A stretch of DNA of 54,726 nt from Cyanobacteriota bacterium (GTDB taxonomy: Bacteria > Cyanobacteriota > Cyanobacteriia > PCC-6307 > Cyanobiaceae): positions 1 to 54,726 of the forward strand of contig JAQCGH010000008.1 in the NCBI GenBank assembly GCA_027620015.1, in the 5' to 3' direction. Of this stretch, positions 9,406-18,833 are shown piece after piece. The notes below the pieces were generated by a model. The model made no database searches. It had not been told where the DNA came from and saw only the letters and a program-made list of their open reading frames with translations. Each line of letters opens with the position of its first letter. The stretch's first letter is position 1. The position numbers and the translations under genes were made by a program.

Positions 9406-10779
9406 ATGCTCGCCGTAGCCGTATTGGCCGCAGGGAAGGGAACCCGCATGAAGAGCGCCCTGCCCAAGGTGCTCCAGCCCCTAGCCGGTGCCACCTTGGT
9501 GGAGCGTGTATTGGCCAGCTGCGAACAGCTTCAGCCAGAGCGGCGCCTACTAATTGTTGGCCACCAGGCGGAGCGAGTGGAGCAGCAGCTGCAGGGCCTA
9601 AGTGGCCTGGAATTCGTGCTGCAGCAGCCGCAGAACGGCACCGGCCACGCCGTGCAGCAGCTGCTCGAACCGCTAAACAACTTCAGCGGTGATCTACTTG
9701 TGCTTAATGGTGACGTGCCGTTGCTACGCCCAGAGACCCTTGCGGCTCTGCTGGAGCAACACCGAAGCAGTGGAGCTGCCGTGACTCTGCTAACAGCCAG
9801 GCTGGCCGATCCCAGTGGCTACGGGCGAGTGTTTGCCGATGCAAACGGCTCCGTTAGCGCAATCGTGGAGCACCGCGACTGCAACGACCAACAGCTTCTC
9901 AACGAACTCACTAATGCGGGTATCTACTGCTTCAACTGGGCCAAGTTGGCTGAGGTGCTGCCCGAGCTCACTACCGACAACGACCAAGGCGAGCTCTACC
10001 TCACCGACACCGTGGCCCTGCTCCGGCCGGCCATGCACCGAGAGGTGGCTGACCCCGATGAAATCGCCGGTATCAACGACCGGCTTCAGCTAAGCCAATG
10101 CGAGACGGCGCTACAAGAAAGGCTAAAACGCCATTGGATGGCTGAAGGTGTCAGCTTTGTCGATCCAGATAGCTGCACTCTTAGCGAGTGCTGCCGCTTT
10201 GGCCAGGATGTTGTCGTTGAACCGCAATGCCACTTCCGCGGCAGCAGCTCTATCGGCGATGGCTGCCGCATCGGGCCGGGTTGCTTGATCGAAGACAGCA
10301 GTTTGGGAGAGGGTGTAAACGTGCTCTATTCGGTGCTGAGAAAGGTGCAGGTGGCTGACCACTGCACCATTGGCCCATTTGCCCAGCTACGCCCCGGCAC
10401 CTCCTTGGCGGAACAATGTCACATAGGCAATTTTGTAGAAGTAAAAAACAGTAATCTCGCTAATGGCGTGAAGGTAAACCATCTCAGCTATATCGGCGAC
10501 GCGGATCTTGGTGCAGACGTGAACGTGGGAGCTGGCACTATCACCGCCAACTACGACGGCGTACGCAAGCACCGCACCGTGGTGGGGGCAGGCAGCAAAA
10601 CCGGGGCAAACTCTGTACTGGTGGCGCCACTGACCCTGGGAGAAAACGTCACCGTTGGGGCAGGCTCGACGATCACCAAGGACGTCCCCTCCGGGTCCCT
10701 CGCCCTGGGACGTGCTCGCCAGCTCATCAAAGAAAATTGGTCCACCCAGTTGGACCAGTCAAGCCCTCCAGCCCCATAG
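9406..10779 (+). CDS. glmU: Bifunctional UDP-N-acetylglucosamine pyrophosphorylase / glucosamine-1-phosphate acetyltransferase
   Basis: Makes UDP-GlcNAc for peptidoglycan and lipopolysaccharide. In the 457 residues, the N-terminal uridyltransferase carries [19 protein letters not shown] (7-25), with NGTGHAVQ and LNGDVPLL downstream. The C-terminal left-handed beta helix shows hexapeptide repeats from about 250 to 440 ([47 protein letters not shown]). NYDG and the KHRT segment are the acetyltransferase active site. Both halves are complete. It sits between aroA and hli with short gaps, on one probable transcript. Confidence 0.97.
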   Translation: MLAVAVLAAGKGTRMKSALPKVLQPLAGATLVERVLASCEQLQPERRLLIVGHQAERVEQQLQGLSGLEFVLQQPQNGTGHAVQQLLEPLNNFSGDLLVLNGDVPLLRPETLAALLEQHRSSGAAVTLLTARLADPSGYGRVFADANGSVSAIVEHRDCNDQQLLNELTNAGIYCFNWAKLAEVLPELTTDNDQGELYLTDTVALLRPAMHREVADPDEIAGINDRLQLSQCETALQERLKRHWMAEGVSFVDPDSCTLSECCRFGQDVVVEPQCHFRGSSSIGDGCRIGPGCLIEDSSLGEGVNVLYSVLRKVQVADHCTIGPFAQLRPGTSLAEQCHIGNFVEVKNSNLANGVKVNHLSYIGDADLGADVNVGAGTITANYDGVRKHRTVVGAGSKTGANSVLVAPLTLGENVTVGAGSTITKDVPSGSLALGRARQLIKENWSTQLDQSSPPAP

Positions 10780-10804
10780 GCTGCCTCGATCTCTCCCAGC
10801 TTTT

Positions 10805-11050
10805 ATGAATCGCGACAGGATCTCTGCAGCTTCACCAGACAAAGGAGGCTTTCTCTACGAGCCGGTGGAACGTTTTGGCCAGAGCATGACCAGCCCCAAA
10901 CCCTGGAATAAGAATGCCCTGGCCGGGGTGGAATTATTAAATGGTCGTGCGGCCATGCTTGGCTTTGCCGCAGCAATCGCAGGCGAACTTCTCACGGGCA
11001 AGGGCATGGTGGGCCAGCTGGCTGCCATGTTGCATTGGTATCTGGGCTGA
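10805..11050 (+). CDS. High-light-inducible protein (Hli/Scp, CAB-like)
   Basis: An 81-residue protein with one membrane helix carrying the chlorophyll-binding motif ELLNGRAAMLGF (43-54), the hallmark of the Hli/ELIP family. These thylakoid proteins bind chlorophyll and carotenoid and protect photosystem assembly under light stress. The N-terminal 35 residues (PDKGGFLYEPVERFG) are a soluble tail typical of longer picocyanobacterial Hli proteins. The ATG at 10805 is the first in-frame ATG after the glmU stop, 25 bases away. It is convergent with murF across 114 bases, in which no clear terminator was seen. Confidence 0.9.
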   Translation: MNRDRISAASPDKGGFLYEPVERFGQSMTSPKPWNKNALAGVELLNGRAAMLGFAAAIAGELLTGKGMVGQLAAMLHWYLG

Positions 11051-11164
11051 AAGCAGAAAGGCCCCGAGTGAACCACCACCCAGGACCTTTGCCCGAAGGC
11101 ACAACATCGTGAAATGCTGCTCCTCACTAATCATGGCCGATCATGCCGACCCAGGCGAGCCCTA

Positions 11165-12559
11165 TTAGAGAAGCGGGATCAAGCGCTCCAGAGCAACACC
11201 CCGGCTGGCCTTGAGCAGAAGAACATCGCCAGGCTGAAGCCATTGCTGCAACGGCTCAGCCGCAGCTTCCGGGCAGTCAACCTGAATTAATCGGGACAGT
11301 CCCGCAGCCGCCGCAACCATGGCAGCCCCCTCCTCGCCCTCGGCAACGATCACCAGCCCATCAAGATTGAGTTGCACAGCGCGTTCGGCCACGCTGCGGT
11401 GCAAAGCGAGGCTCTGTTCGCCCAACTCGAGCATTGTGCCGAGCACTGCGAAATGGCGGCCGGGCTGCTTGGCAAGCAGCTCCAAAGCAGCAAGCACCGC
11501 CTCAGGTGAGGCGTTGTAGGTCTCATCAAGTATCAAAACACCACTTTGGTGCAAACGGCGGCTGCGTCCTCCTGGCAGATTCACCTGCAGGGGCCGCCAA
11601 CCCTTTGGCTCAAGGCCAAGCTCAAGAGCTACCGACATAGCAAGCATCAGGTTACGGGCATGATGAACACCCTCTAGCGGCACGGGCATTGCCACGCCGG
11701 CGAACTCCAAAATCGCCCCCTGGTCGTCAAGGCAGCCCACAAGATCTGCGGCCGCTTCATGACCTTCTCCCTGCAGAGCAACTCGAAATACCCGTCCAGC
11801 CCACACCCTGGCCAGGGCAAGGTCCAGCAGAGGATCGCCAGCCGGGATCACCACCAAGCCATCAGGCCCTAAACCGGCAACGATTTCGCACTTAGCCATG
11901 GCGATTGCCTCACGGCTACCAAGCCGGCCAATGTGGGCTGAGCCGATGTTGGTGATCACTGCCACATCTGGTCTGGCGCAGCGACTGAGCCGCTCAATCT
12001 CACCAAGGCCCCGCATGCCCATCTCAACCACCACAGCCGCTTGATCAGGGCCTGCACCAAGCAACGTCAGGGGAACGCCAACGTCGTTATTTTCGTTGCC
12101 GCTGGAGGCCCAGATGGGCCCAAGCGGCGCCAGGGCACTGCGAATAAGTTCACGCGTTGTGGTCTTACCGGCAGAACCGGTCACCGCCACTACTGGAGCC
12201 GCAAGCTGCAGGCGCCAGAGACCCGCCAGCTCCTGGTAAGCCATCAGCGTGTTCGGAACCAGCCAGAGAGGAACGTGAGCTACAGCGGCAGCGGCCAACA
12301 TGCTGACCAGGGAAGCTGGCGCAAGGTGGCCCGCCTGGGCAAGAAGGCCGGAAGCACCTGCCTCCAGGGCACCAGCAAGAAAACCATGGCCATCGAACCG
12401 ATCGCCGATCAGCGGCAGAAAAAAATCTCCGCTGCGCATCTGCCGACTATCGGTGCAAATAGCCTGGGGGGCGAGCCTCAGTAGCGCCTGATCAACCTCA
12501 AGTGGACCGGTGGCCGGTGGACCCCAAAGCTCCTGCAACTGGGCGACGCGCAGACTCAT
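11165..12559 (-). CDS. murF: UDP-MurNAc-tripeptide:D-alanyl-D-alanine ligase
   Basis: Adds D-Ala-D-Ala to UDP-MurNAc-tripeptide, the last cytoplasmic step of the peptidoglycan precursor. The protein has 464 residues. The N-terminal Mur ligase domain includes ICTDSRQMRSGDFFLPL. The ATP loop VTGSAGKTTTRE is at about 126-137, GNENNDVGVPLTLL follows at about 155-168, and the C-terminal domain includes LDETYNASPEA. These are diagnostic of MurF rather than MurC, D or E. The gene follows an unknown membrane protein gene by 27 bases and probably shares its transcript, which begins at glgA. Confidence 0.95.
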   Translation of the reverse strand: MSLRVAQLQELWGPPATGPLEVDQALLRLAPQAICTDSRQMRSGDFFLPLIGDRFDGHGFLAGALEAGASGLLAQAGHLAPASLVSMLAAAAVAHVPLWLVPNTLMAYQELAGLWRLQLAAPVVAVTGSAGKTTTRELIRSALAPLGPIWASSGNENNDVGVPLTLLGAGPDQAAVVVEMGMRGLGEIERLSRCARPDVAVITNIGSAHIGRLGSREAIAMAKCEIVAGLGPDGLVVIPAGDPLLDLALARVWAGRVFRVALQGEGHEAAADLVGCLDDQGAILEFAGVAMPVPLEGVHHARNLMLAMSVALELGLEPKGWRPLQVNLPGGRSRRLHQSGVLILDETYNASPEAVLAALELLAKQPGRHFAVLGTMLELGEQSLALHRSVAERAVQLNLDGLVIVAEGEEGAAMVAAAAGLSRLIQVDCPEAAAEPLQQWLQPGDVLLLKASRGVALERLIPLL

Positions 12560-12586
12560 CCTTGGCAGTCGGGGGCATGCCGAGGA

Positions 12587-13330
12587 TCATGCCTGAGGAA
12601 TTGTCTCTGGCTCCAACAGCACCATGCCGCTGCCCACACGTGCGGCCTGAGCCAGCAGTTGTCCTCTTGAAGTAACAAGGCGCAGATACTCGTAACCCAA
12701 ATTGCGGCTGCTTTGCAGCCAGAGATCGGCCTGCTGCTGGCGGCGGTGCAATGGCAGGTCGGCCCAGTTACCCGTTAGCTCCAGATCAAGCAGCCCCTGC
12801 TCTGGGTGGGGACGTACAGAAGCAATACAGCCATCAGGGTCTTCTTTTGATAGCAAAACCAGCAGTGGATCGAGCTCAAGGGGTGCTGCTTTCGATAGCG
12901 CAAAAGGCTCTGGGGAGCTTGGAGCTTGAACTACTGATAGGCCAATGGCCTGCTCAGGAATCAAATCAGTTCCTTGGGAAACTTGTTCAACAACTAGCTG
13001 CAAAGGTGAACGATCCGCACTAACAACAATGACGGGGCTAACGGAAAAAGTCCTTATCAGCAGCATTAGCAGACCAGCCGACACACCCAATCCAAGGGTC
13101 AGTAACACGGGCCAAAACAGTGCCGCAAGCGCTTGGGGCCAGAAACCAGGCACTGATAAATCGCCCTCACGGTTGCGGCGCACCAGCTCCCTTAGCTTGA
13201 GCACCGTGCTAGCCAAGGCGGCGCGCAAGTCCGCTGCTAGCCGACCCCAAGGCTCTATGTAAGGGGCTGGATAGGGAGCTGACGACTCCGAATGGCCAGA
13301 TCTATCTGGAGAGGAAGTGGGTGGCGTCAC
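12587..13330 (-). CDS. Hypothetical single-pass membrane protein
   Basis: A 247-residue protein of unknown function. A proline- and serine-rich N-terminus (1-30) is followed by an amphipathic basic stretch (31-58), one hydrophobic helix at about 67-93 (ALFWPVLLTLGLGVSAGLLM) and a soluble domain of about 150 residues rich in leucine and glutamine. The start is GTG at 13330. Only 10 bases separate it from glgA and 27 from murF, so it is almost certainly co-transcribed with both. I do not recognise a family; similar proteins may be restricted to cyanobacteria. Confidence 0.7.
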   Translation of the reverse strand: MTPPTSSPDRSGHSESSAPYPAPYIEPWGRLAADLRAALASTVLKLRELVRRNREGDLSVPGFWPQALAALFWPVLLTLGLGVSAGLLMLLIRTFSVSPVIVVSADRSPLQLVVEQVSQGTDLIPEQAIGLSVVQAPSSPEPFALSKAAPLELDPLLVLLSKEDPDGCIASVRPHPEQGLLDLELTGNWADLPLHRRQQQADLWLQSSRNLGYEYLRLVTSRGQLLAQAARVGSGMVLLEPETIPQA

Positions 13331-13340
13331 CTAAAGGGTT

Positions 13341-14813
13341 TCAACGGAGCTTCAGCAGGGAAGCCAGGCCACGCCGGCTGGGGTCAGCATCTTGACCCTG
13401 GGAGAAACGTTCAACAGCGGCAGCCTCAGGAGTTGGCTCCTTAACCCCGCAAACGTCTCGATACATGGCGTCGTATTCAAGAGCCGAACGAGCCCAGCTG
13501 AAGTCCAGGCCCATGACCCGCCGCTGGAGTTCTTGCCAACTGGCTTGATTACGGTAAGCCTCCCAGGAGCGGACGATCGCCGTATAAAAGTCGATTGGCT
13601 CATAGCGATCGAAGCCGTAGCCATGGCCGCTGCCAGCCAATGGGTCATTGGGTGGCACGGTGTCCACCAGTCCGCCCACCATCCGCACCACCGGAATCGA
13701 GCCGTAGCGCATCGCCAGCATTTGGCTTATACCGCAAGGCTCAAAGCGACTCGGCATCAAGAAGGCGTCGCTGCCGGCATAAATCAGCCTTGAAAGAGCG
13801 TCGTCGTAGGTGAGAAAAACGGCAAAGCGGCCTGGATGGCGCGCTGCCATCTGCCATAGCCCTGATTCATAGGTACGATCGCCCGTGCCTAACACCACAA
13901 TCTGGCTGTCGGTGTAGGCCAAAACACGATCAGCTACCTGCAACAGCAGGTCGACACCTTTTTGATCCACTAGACGGCTGACCATTCCCATTAGATAGGA
14001 ACGGGGATTGACAGCCAAACCAAAGCGCTCTTGCAGAGCCTGCTTATTAATAGAACGAGGGGCTAAATCCACACCCGAAAACTGGGCAGGCAGGCTGTCA
14101 TCAGTTGCTGGATTCCAATCTTCGGTATCAATGCCGTTGAGGATGCCGCGCAACTTGCCACTGATGAAATTCAGCAAGCCATCGAGATGCTCTCCGTACT
14201 GGGGCGTACGGATCTCCATCGCATAGGTGGGCGACACCGCATTGACCCGATCGGCATACAGCAAGGCCGACGCCATCATGTGGTCCCCCTGCATATACCA
14301 GGGACACCAAGTAATGCGATCTAGTTTCCAGCGCCAAGGGCCCTGGTACTTAAGATTGTGGATGGTGAATACGGTGCTGATCTCCGGGTCTTGATGCATC
14401 CAAACCGGCAACATGCCGGTATGCCAATCATGGCAGTGCAACACCTGGGGTTTCCAATGGTGCCAACAAAATTCAGCAGTGGCGCTGGCAAAGAAGGTGA
14501 ATCGCCAATCCTCATCTTCACCGCCATAGATGCGCTCCGGATCAAACACCGGGTGGCCCACCAAATAGAGAATCAGGCCGTTAGTGGGATGACGGGCCTC
14601 AAAGACAGCGAAGTCATTGCCCATAGTTTGGCCGCGCCAGATGGGCTCGGGCGAAACCTTTAACTTCGACCACAACTTGCCGTAACCCGGCATGATGATG
14701 CGCACGTCGTGGCCCAAGGCTGCTAGCGCAGGCGGAAGGGAACCCACCACATCACCCATACCCCCGACCTTAATCATCGGAGCGCATTCGGCCGCCGCAA
14801 ACAAGACCTGCAT
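13341..14813 (-). CDS. glgA: Glycogen synthase (ADP-glucose type)
   Basis: Extends alpha-1,4-glucan chains from ADP-glucose in the cytoplasm. It has 490 residues, a normal GT5 length. The N-terminal substrate loop [13 protein letters not shown] begins at K15; GT5 enzymes usually have KxGGL. The C-terminal half has the Rossmann segment [14 protein letters not shown], and [13 protein letters not shown] with the conserved Glu/Cys of the acceptor site. The ATG at 14813 is clear. It is the first gene of the minus-strand unit with the unknown membrane protein and murF. The branching enzyme glgB is about 31 kb away at 45988. Confidence 0.96.
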   Translation of the reverse strand: MQVLFAAAECAPMIKVGGMGDVVGSLPPALAALGHDVRIIMPGYGKLWSKLKVSPEPIWRGQTMGNDFAVFEARHPTNGLILYLVGHPVFDPERIYGGEDEDWRFTFFASATAEFCWHHWKPQVLHCHDWHTGMLPVWMHQDPEISTVFTIHNLKYQGPWRWKLDRITWCPWYMQGDHMMASALLYADRVNAVSPTYAMEIRTPQYGEHLDGLLNFISGKLRGILNGIDTEDWNPATDDSLPAQFSGVDLAPRSINKQALQERFGLAVNPRSYLMGMVSRLVDQKGVDLLLQVADRVLAYTDSQIVVLGTGDRTYESGLWQMAARHPGRFAVFLTYDDALSRLIYAGSDAFLMPSRFEPCGISQMLAMRYGSIPVVRMVGGLVDTVPPNDPLAGSGHGYGFDRYEPIDFYTAIVRSWEAYRNQASWQELQRRVMGLDFSWARSALEYDAMYRDVCGVKEPTPEAAAVERFSQGQDADPSRRGLASLLKLR

Positions 14814-15127
14814 CCCAGACTTACCGGAGGTGGGCGTAACTCTACGGGCGTCGCGAGGGCAGCACAGTCACGGGCATCCCCATTTCCACCAGATCGAAAA
14901 GTTCCGCACATGTCTATCCAGTGAATGCACGCAACTTTTGACACGGCGTGGCGAGCCAACACCAACCGGTAATCGTTCACTGGCGGAGTTGAAGTACTAG
15001 CCGCATCTAGAGAAATGGCTCATCGGCAACAACGAAATAGTGACGCAAAAAAGACGGCTATACCGGCAAGAGCGGAAGAAATCCCACTAGCCCCACACCC
15101 CTGAACTGAAATAGAAAACTTCCCTCC
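14814..15127. other. Intergenic region upstream of glgA
   Basis: 314 bases between menB (stop at 15128) and the glgA start, both on the minus strand. It must hold the glgA promoter. No reading frame with coding character and no tRNA-like fold was seen. An 8-bp perfect inverted repeat, CCAGTGAA at 14918-14925 and TTCACTGG at 14976-14983, frames a 50-base interval and might be a stem or operator. No convincing terminator T-run follows menB. Confidence 0.5.
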
Positions 15128-15988
15128 TCAAGGCAACCAGGGAGCATCGGAAAAGTCAGGCGGCCGCTTCTCAAGGAAGGCATTGCGCCCCTCCTGGCCC
15201 TCTGCTGTTCGATAAAAGAGATGGGTGGCCTGGCCGGCCAGTTCCTGAATGCCAGCCAGGCCATCGGTTTCGGCGTTGAAAGCAGCCTTGAGGCAGCGAA
15301 TCGCCGTGGGGCTGTTTTGCAGCACTTCGCGAGCCCAGCTGATCCCCTCCGTCTCCAATTGATCAAGAGGCACTACCCCATTCACCAAGCCCATGGCCAA
15401 AGCTTGATCGGCCCTGTATTGACGGCAGAGAAACCAAATTTCCCGAGCCTTGCGCTGGCCAACCAGCCGGGCCAGGTAGCCAGCGCCAAACCCCCCGTCA
15501 AAACTGCCCACCCGCGGTCCCGTCTGACCAAATATGGCGTTTTCTGCAGCCAGGCTCAAATCACAAAGGAGATGGAGCACCTGGCCACCACCTATTGCAT
15601 AACCCGCCACCAAAGCAATCACCACCTTCGGCAAGCTCCGTATAAGGCGTTGCAGATCCAGCACGTTGAGACGGGGCAAACCCGACTCGTCTAAGTAGCC
15701 CCCATCACCGCGGACGCTTTGATCACCGCCAGCACAAAATGCCCAACCGCCATCAGCCGCTGGGCCGGCGCCGGTAAATAAGACCACCCCGACCCGAGGA
15801 TTGTCGCGAACTCGGGAAAAGGCGTCGCACAACTCATGAACGGTGCGGGGGCGGAAGGCGTTGCGTTTGTGGGGTCGATTGATCGTGATCCTGGCGATCC
15901 CCTCCTCGCACAGGTCAAAAAAAATGTCCTCGTAGGTTCCGGCGGGCTGCCACTGCACCGCCGCCGGGGTTTGGGAGGAAGGGCTCAA
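15128..15988 (-). CDS. menB: 1,4-dihydroxy-2-naphthoyl-CoA synthase
   Basis: Crotonase-fold enzyme that closes the naphthoquinone ring in phylloquinone (vitamin K1) synthesis. It has 286 residues. The oxyanion-hole segment [11 protein letters not shown], the central [15 protein letters not shown], and [20 protein letters not shown] followed by [14 protein letters not shown] are diagnostic of MenB over other enoyl-CoA hydratases. The ATG at 15988 overlaps the menD stop by four bases, so menD and menB are translationally coupled. Confidence 0.96.
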   Translation of the reverse strand: MSPSSQTPAAVQWQPAGTYEDIFFDLCEEGIARITINRPHKRNAFRPRTVHELCDAFSRVRDNPRVGVVLFTGAGPAADGGWAFCAGGDQSVRGDGGYLDESGLPRLNVLDLQRLIRSLPKVVIALVAGYAIGGGQVLHLLCDLSLAAENAIFGQTGPRVGSFDGGFGAGYLARLVGQRKAREIWFLCRQYRADQALAMGLVNGVVPLDQLETEGISWAREVLQNSPTAIRCLKAAFNAETDGLAGIQELAGQATHLFYRTAEGQEGRNAFLEKRPPDFSDAPWLP

Positions 15989-17778
15989 GGCTGCGTGAAA
16001 GCTTGGGCAGCCATTCTGCGCAGGGACTGGCGCCTGTGGGCATCGGCGCGGCGATCGCTGACCAGTTCAAGCAGCGCCAAAGGCTGCTGTAGAGCCCAGT
16101 CCAGATGGGAAGGTAAGCCAGCAAGCTGCTCCACCAGGCGCCCAGGGACTCCATGAGCTGCTGCTAATGCCAAATGATCAAGTTGCTGAGGCATAGCAAA
16201 CAACCTCTCGAAATCAAAAGCATGTTCAGGCTTGGTGCGAATCGGAAGCTGCTCAAAGATTCCACCGCCGCCATTATTAATAAGGATCACGGTGAGTCGC
16301 CCCTTTAGCTGGTGCCTCCAGAGCCAGCCATGACTGTCATGGAGTAGGGCCAGATCACCCGTAATCAGCACCGCCTGACCATGGGCCTCAGCAACCCCGC
16401 AGGCGATCGACAGCGTGCCATCGATACCTGAAGCCCCTCTAAACCCATAAATCGGTCGCCAGGGGGCTGCGGGGTTGGCAAAGCTTTCCCAATCGCGCAC
16501 TGGGCTGCTGTTGGCAATCACCAGAGGCATGCCTTCAGGCAGAAGGAGCCCCAGCTGGCGTGCCAAACAAAGCTCACTTGCACCATTACCCGCCCCTTCA
16601 CCGCTGGCTAACTGCTGATCTAGCCAGATCTGTAATTGCAGCTCTCGCTGTCGCCAGTGGACCCCAAACTGCAGGGCATCTTCACTGGGGCCACCAGCCC
16701 AGATGGCTGGTGGCAAGCTCGAGGTCCAGCCAGCCAAACCAGCGGCAGTCTGCTGACAACCACTCTTGAGCGGATCAAGGCACCTCGGCTCACCCTCACT
16801 AACAAGCCACTGGTGAGCCACCTGATCGGCTAGCCAACGCTGTAAGCGGCGGCTAGCGGGTAAGGGACCAAGGCGCAGCACCTGGGCTGAACGGAGCTTG
16901 GGTTCAGGAGCCTCGAGCAGCAAGTCGTAGCCGCTGATCACATTGAGCTCAGCCAACCCCCGCAGCCCGCTGAGGCCATCGGCCAGCACAGGCCAGCCCG
17001 TGCGCCGCTGCCAGCGCAGCAGTGCTTCCACATATCCAGGCCAGTGCTGGGGTAGGCCGCGCCATGGACCAGCCACAACCACCCCTGGCTGGTCAGGATC
17101 GGGAGCAGGCCTGAAGGGAGTTAGCGATACGTTTGAGGGGTTGGTCTTCTGGCCGAGCTCGTTCACCAACATTGATGGAGCAGAAAGTGCCCCGCGAGAG
17201 GTTGCCTCAAGCAGTGCCGGACCATCCGCATGCAGGGGTTCGGCAAAGGGAAGGTTTAGATGCACAGGCCCAGGGGCCTGGCCATGGGGGTGGGTGCTCG
17301 ACCATGCTTTGAGCGCTAGAAAATCAATTTCAGCGTCCGTCATGGCAGCCAGCCCAGAGCAATTGCCCTGGCCAAACCAGCGCACACTGGCAGCCAAAAA
17401 GCTTTCTTGGTTCACGGTCTGGTTTGCCCCACAGCCCTTAAGCCTGCTTGGGCGATCAGCGCTTATAAGCAATAAAGGGATTGCGCCATAGTCCGCTTCC
17501 ACAGCAGCGGGCAGCAGGTTGGCCACTGCTGTGCCCGAAGTGGTAACAACAACAACGGCCTTCCCAGTTGCCCTGGCCAAACCCAGGGCAAAAAAGGCGG
17601 CAGAACGCTCATCAATGGCGGTGTAGAGCGCCAGACCGAGCGGCTCAAGCACGCCTAGGGCCAGGGCCAGGGCACTGGAGCGACTGCCTGGGCAAAGCAC
17701 AGCTTGGCTGAGCCCGTGGCCCATCAGGGTCTTAAGCAGCAATAGCGCCGCCTCGAGATTGCGACGGGCCAACTCCAC
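15985..17778 (-). CDS. menD: SEPHCHC synthase (MenD)
   Basis: Thiamine-diphosphate enzyme that joins 2-oxoglutarate to isochorismate at the start of the phylloquinone branch. The N-terminal Pyr domain has [14 protein letters not shown] and [18 protein letters not shown], with the catalytic glutamate. The C-terminal PP domain has [16 protein letters not shown] and [16 protein letters not shown], which bind ThDP and Mg. The open frame extends to 18066, but that extension covers the lepB gene on the other strand and looks non-family. GTG at 17778 gives 597 residues and begins just before the conserved [14 protein letters not shown]; this is my preferred start. It is divergent from lepB, whose start is only 44 bases away. 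Confidence 0.9.
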   Translation of the reverse strand: MELARRNLEAALLLLKTLMGHGLSQAVLCPGSRSSALALALGVLEPLGLALYTAIDERSAAFFALGLARATGKAVVVVTTSGTAVANLLPAAVEADYGAIPLLLISADRPSRLKGCGANQTVNQESFLAASVRWFGQGNCSGLAAMTDAEIDFLALKAWSSTHPHGQAPGPVHLNLPFAEPLHADGPALLEATSRGALSAPSMLVNELGQKTNPSNVSLTPFRPAPDPDQPGVVVAGPWRGLPQHWPGYVEALLRWQRRTGWPVLADGLSGLRGLAELNVISGYDLLLEAPEPKLRSAQVLRLGPLPASRRLQRWLADQVAHQWLVSEGEPRCLDPLKSGCQQTAAGLAGWTSSLPPAIWAGGPSEDALQFGVHWRQRELQLQIWLDQQLASGEGAGNGASELCLARQLGLLLPEGMPLVIANSSPVRDWESFANPAAPWRPIYGFRGASGIDGTLSIACGVAEAHGQAVLITGDLALLHDSHGWLWRHQLKGRLTVILINNGGGGIFEQLPIRTKPEHAFDFERLFAMPQQLDHLALAAAHGVPGRLVEQLAGLPSHLDWALQQPLALLELVSDRRADAHRRQSLRRMAAQAFTQP

Positions 17779-17822
17779 GCCAGGGCGGTTCAGGATGGAT
17801 TGATCCAGTCTCCCCTGCAAAC

Positions 17823-18431
17823 TTGTCGTCCTCGCCCCGCAGCAGCACTCCCACTCTGGTCGAATCCCTGCGCCGCCAGGTGGTGCCAGTGCTGGCCTGG
17901 ATTTTACTTGCCCTAGTGCTGAGATGGGCTGTGCTGGAACCCCGCTGGATTCCTTCGGGATCGATGCTCCCGGCCCTGCAACTTCAGGATCGGGTGCTGG
18001 TTGAAAAACTGCGCGCAAGGCTGAATCGTCCCTTACCGATTGGCACCGTGGTGGTTTTTCATCCACCCGCAGCCCTTCTGGCCGTTGGCTACGACCCCAA
18101 TGCGGCTCTGATCAAGCGGGTAGTGGCACAAGCGGGCGATGAGGTGGAGGTGCGCGACGGTGTGCTGTGGCGCAACGGCACTAAAGCTGAGATCGATTGG
18201 TCAGCCGAACCGATGGACTACGAGCTGGGAGTACTCACCGTGCCCCAAGAGCATCTGCTGGTTTTGGGCGACAACCGCAATGCCAGCCTGGATTCCCACC
18301 TTTGGGGGCCCCTTCCGCAAAGAGCACTGATCGGCACAGCAGTGCTTCGCTACTGGCCCCTCAATCGGTTTGGCTGGTTACGGATATCCACAATGGGCCA
18401 CCCCCCTAGTGCAGCGGATGAGCTGGGGTAA
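17823..18431 (+). CDS. lepB: Signal peptidase I
   Basis: Membrane-anchored serine protease that removes signal peptides of exported proteins. It has 202 residues: one membrane helix at about 20-38, catalytic Ser47 in IPSGSMLPALQ, catalytic Lys98 in ALIKRVVAQAGDEV, and the conserved LGDNRNASLDSHLWGPL near 155-171. The reading frame opens with TTG at 17823 and no ATG lies before the active site, so the start is a rare codon. Transcription diverges from menD across a very short region; the two promoters may overlap coding sequence. Confidence 0.93.
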   Translation: MSSSPRSSTPTLVESLRRQVVPVLAWILLALVLRWAVLEPRWIPSGSMLPALQLQDRVLVEKLRARLNRPLPIGTVVVFHPPAALLAVGYDPNAALIKRVVAQAGDEVEVRDGVLWRNGTKAEIDWSAEPMDYELGVLTVPQEHLLVLGDNRNASLDSHLWGPLPQRALIGTAVLRYWPLNRFGWLRISTMGHPPSAADELG

Positions 18432-18454
18432 GCTCCGATTTGGATGCGGAGCTT
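18430..18454 (+). promoter_or_regulatory. Hairpin including the ribosome-binding site of the DUF760 gene
   Basis: AAGCTCCG at 18430-18437 and CGGAGCTT at 18447-18454 form a perfect 8-bp stem with a 9-base loop. It begins in the lepB stop codon. The GGAG at 18448-18451 is the best ribosome-binding site for the ATG at 18462 and lies in the 3' arm, so folding would hide it. There is no T-run, so termination is unlikely. The function is inferred from position only. Confidence 0.5.
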
Positions 18455-18461
18455 GCCGGCA

Positions 18462-18821
18462 ATGTTCAACCCGGAGTTCTTGACCACAGATAACGAAGCC
18501 ATCAGCAGTAATTCGTTGATTCAGTACCTTCAGGAGCAAACTCCCGACGTGCTGCAACGGGTTGCTCGCTCAGCAAGCGGCGACATCCAGGACATCATTC
18601 GCCACAACGTCCAAGGCCTGTTGGGAATGCTGCCTGGTGAGCAGTTCGAGGTCAAGATCCAGACCAACCGAGAAAACCTGGCTGGTCTTCTGGCTTCGGC
18701 GATGATGACTGGCTACTTCCTGCGCCAGATGGAACAGCGCATGGAATTGGACACGAGCCTGCTGGGCTGCGGTGATCTGGAAAGCGATCTTGACTCCGAT
18801 CCTGGCGAGCTCAGGCTCTGA
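18462..18821 (+). CDS. DUF760 family protein
   Basis: A 119-residue cyanobacterial and plastid-type protein of unknown function. The family pattern is visible: LIQYLQEQTPDVLQRVARSAS, then IIRHNVQGLLGMLPGEQFEVKIQTN and LAGLLASAMMTGYFLRQMEQR. No signal peptide or membrane helix is evident. The ATG at 18462 has GGAG ten bases upstream; an in-frame ATG at 18444 lies in the loop of the upstream hairpin and lacks a site. It follows lepB by 30 bases and is convergent with the DUF4336 gene, 12 bases apart. Confidence 0.85.
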   Translation: MFNPEFLTTDNEAISSNSLIQYLQEQTPDVLQRVARSASGDIQDIIRHNVQGLLGMLPGEQFEVKIQTNRENLAGLLASAMMTGYFLRQMEQRMELDTSLLGCGDLESDLDSDPGELRL

Positions 18822-18833
18822 ATTAGTTCAAAT

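Noticed and set aside
11051-11164. Search for a terminator or Yfr-type RNA between hli and murF
   Set aside because: No stem with a T-run was found, and the GCTCCTCAC string differs from the Yfr1 core motif.
17779-18066. N-terminal extension of menD
   Set aside because: It overlaps lepB on the other strand and has proline-rich, non-family sequence; MenD homology begins just after the GTG at 17778.
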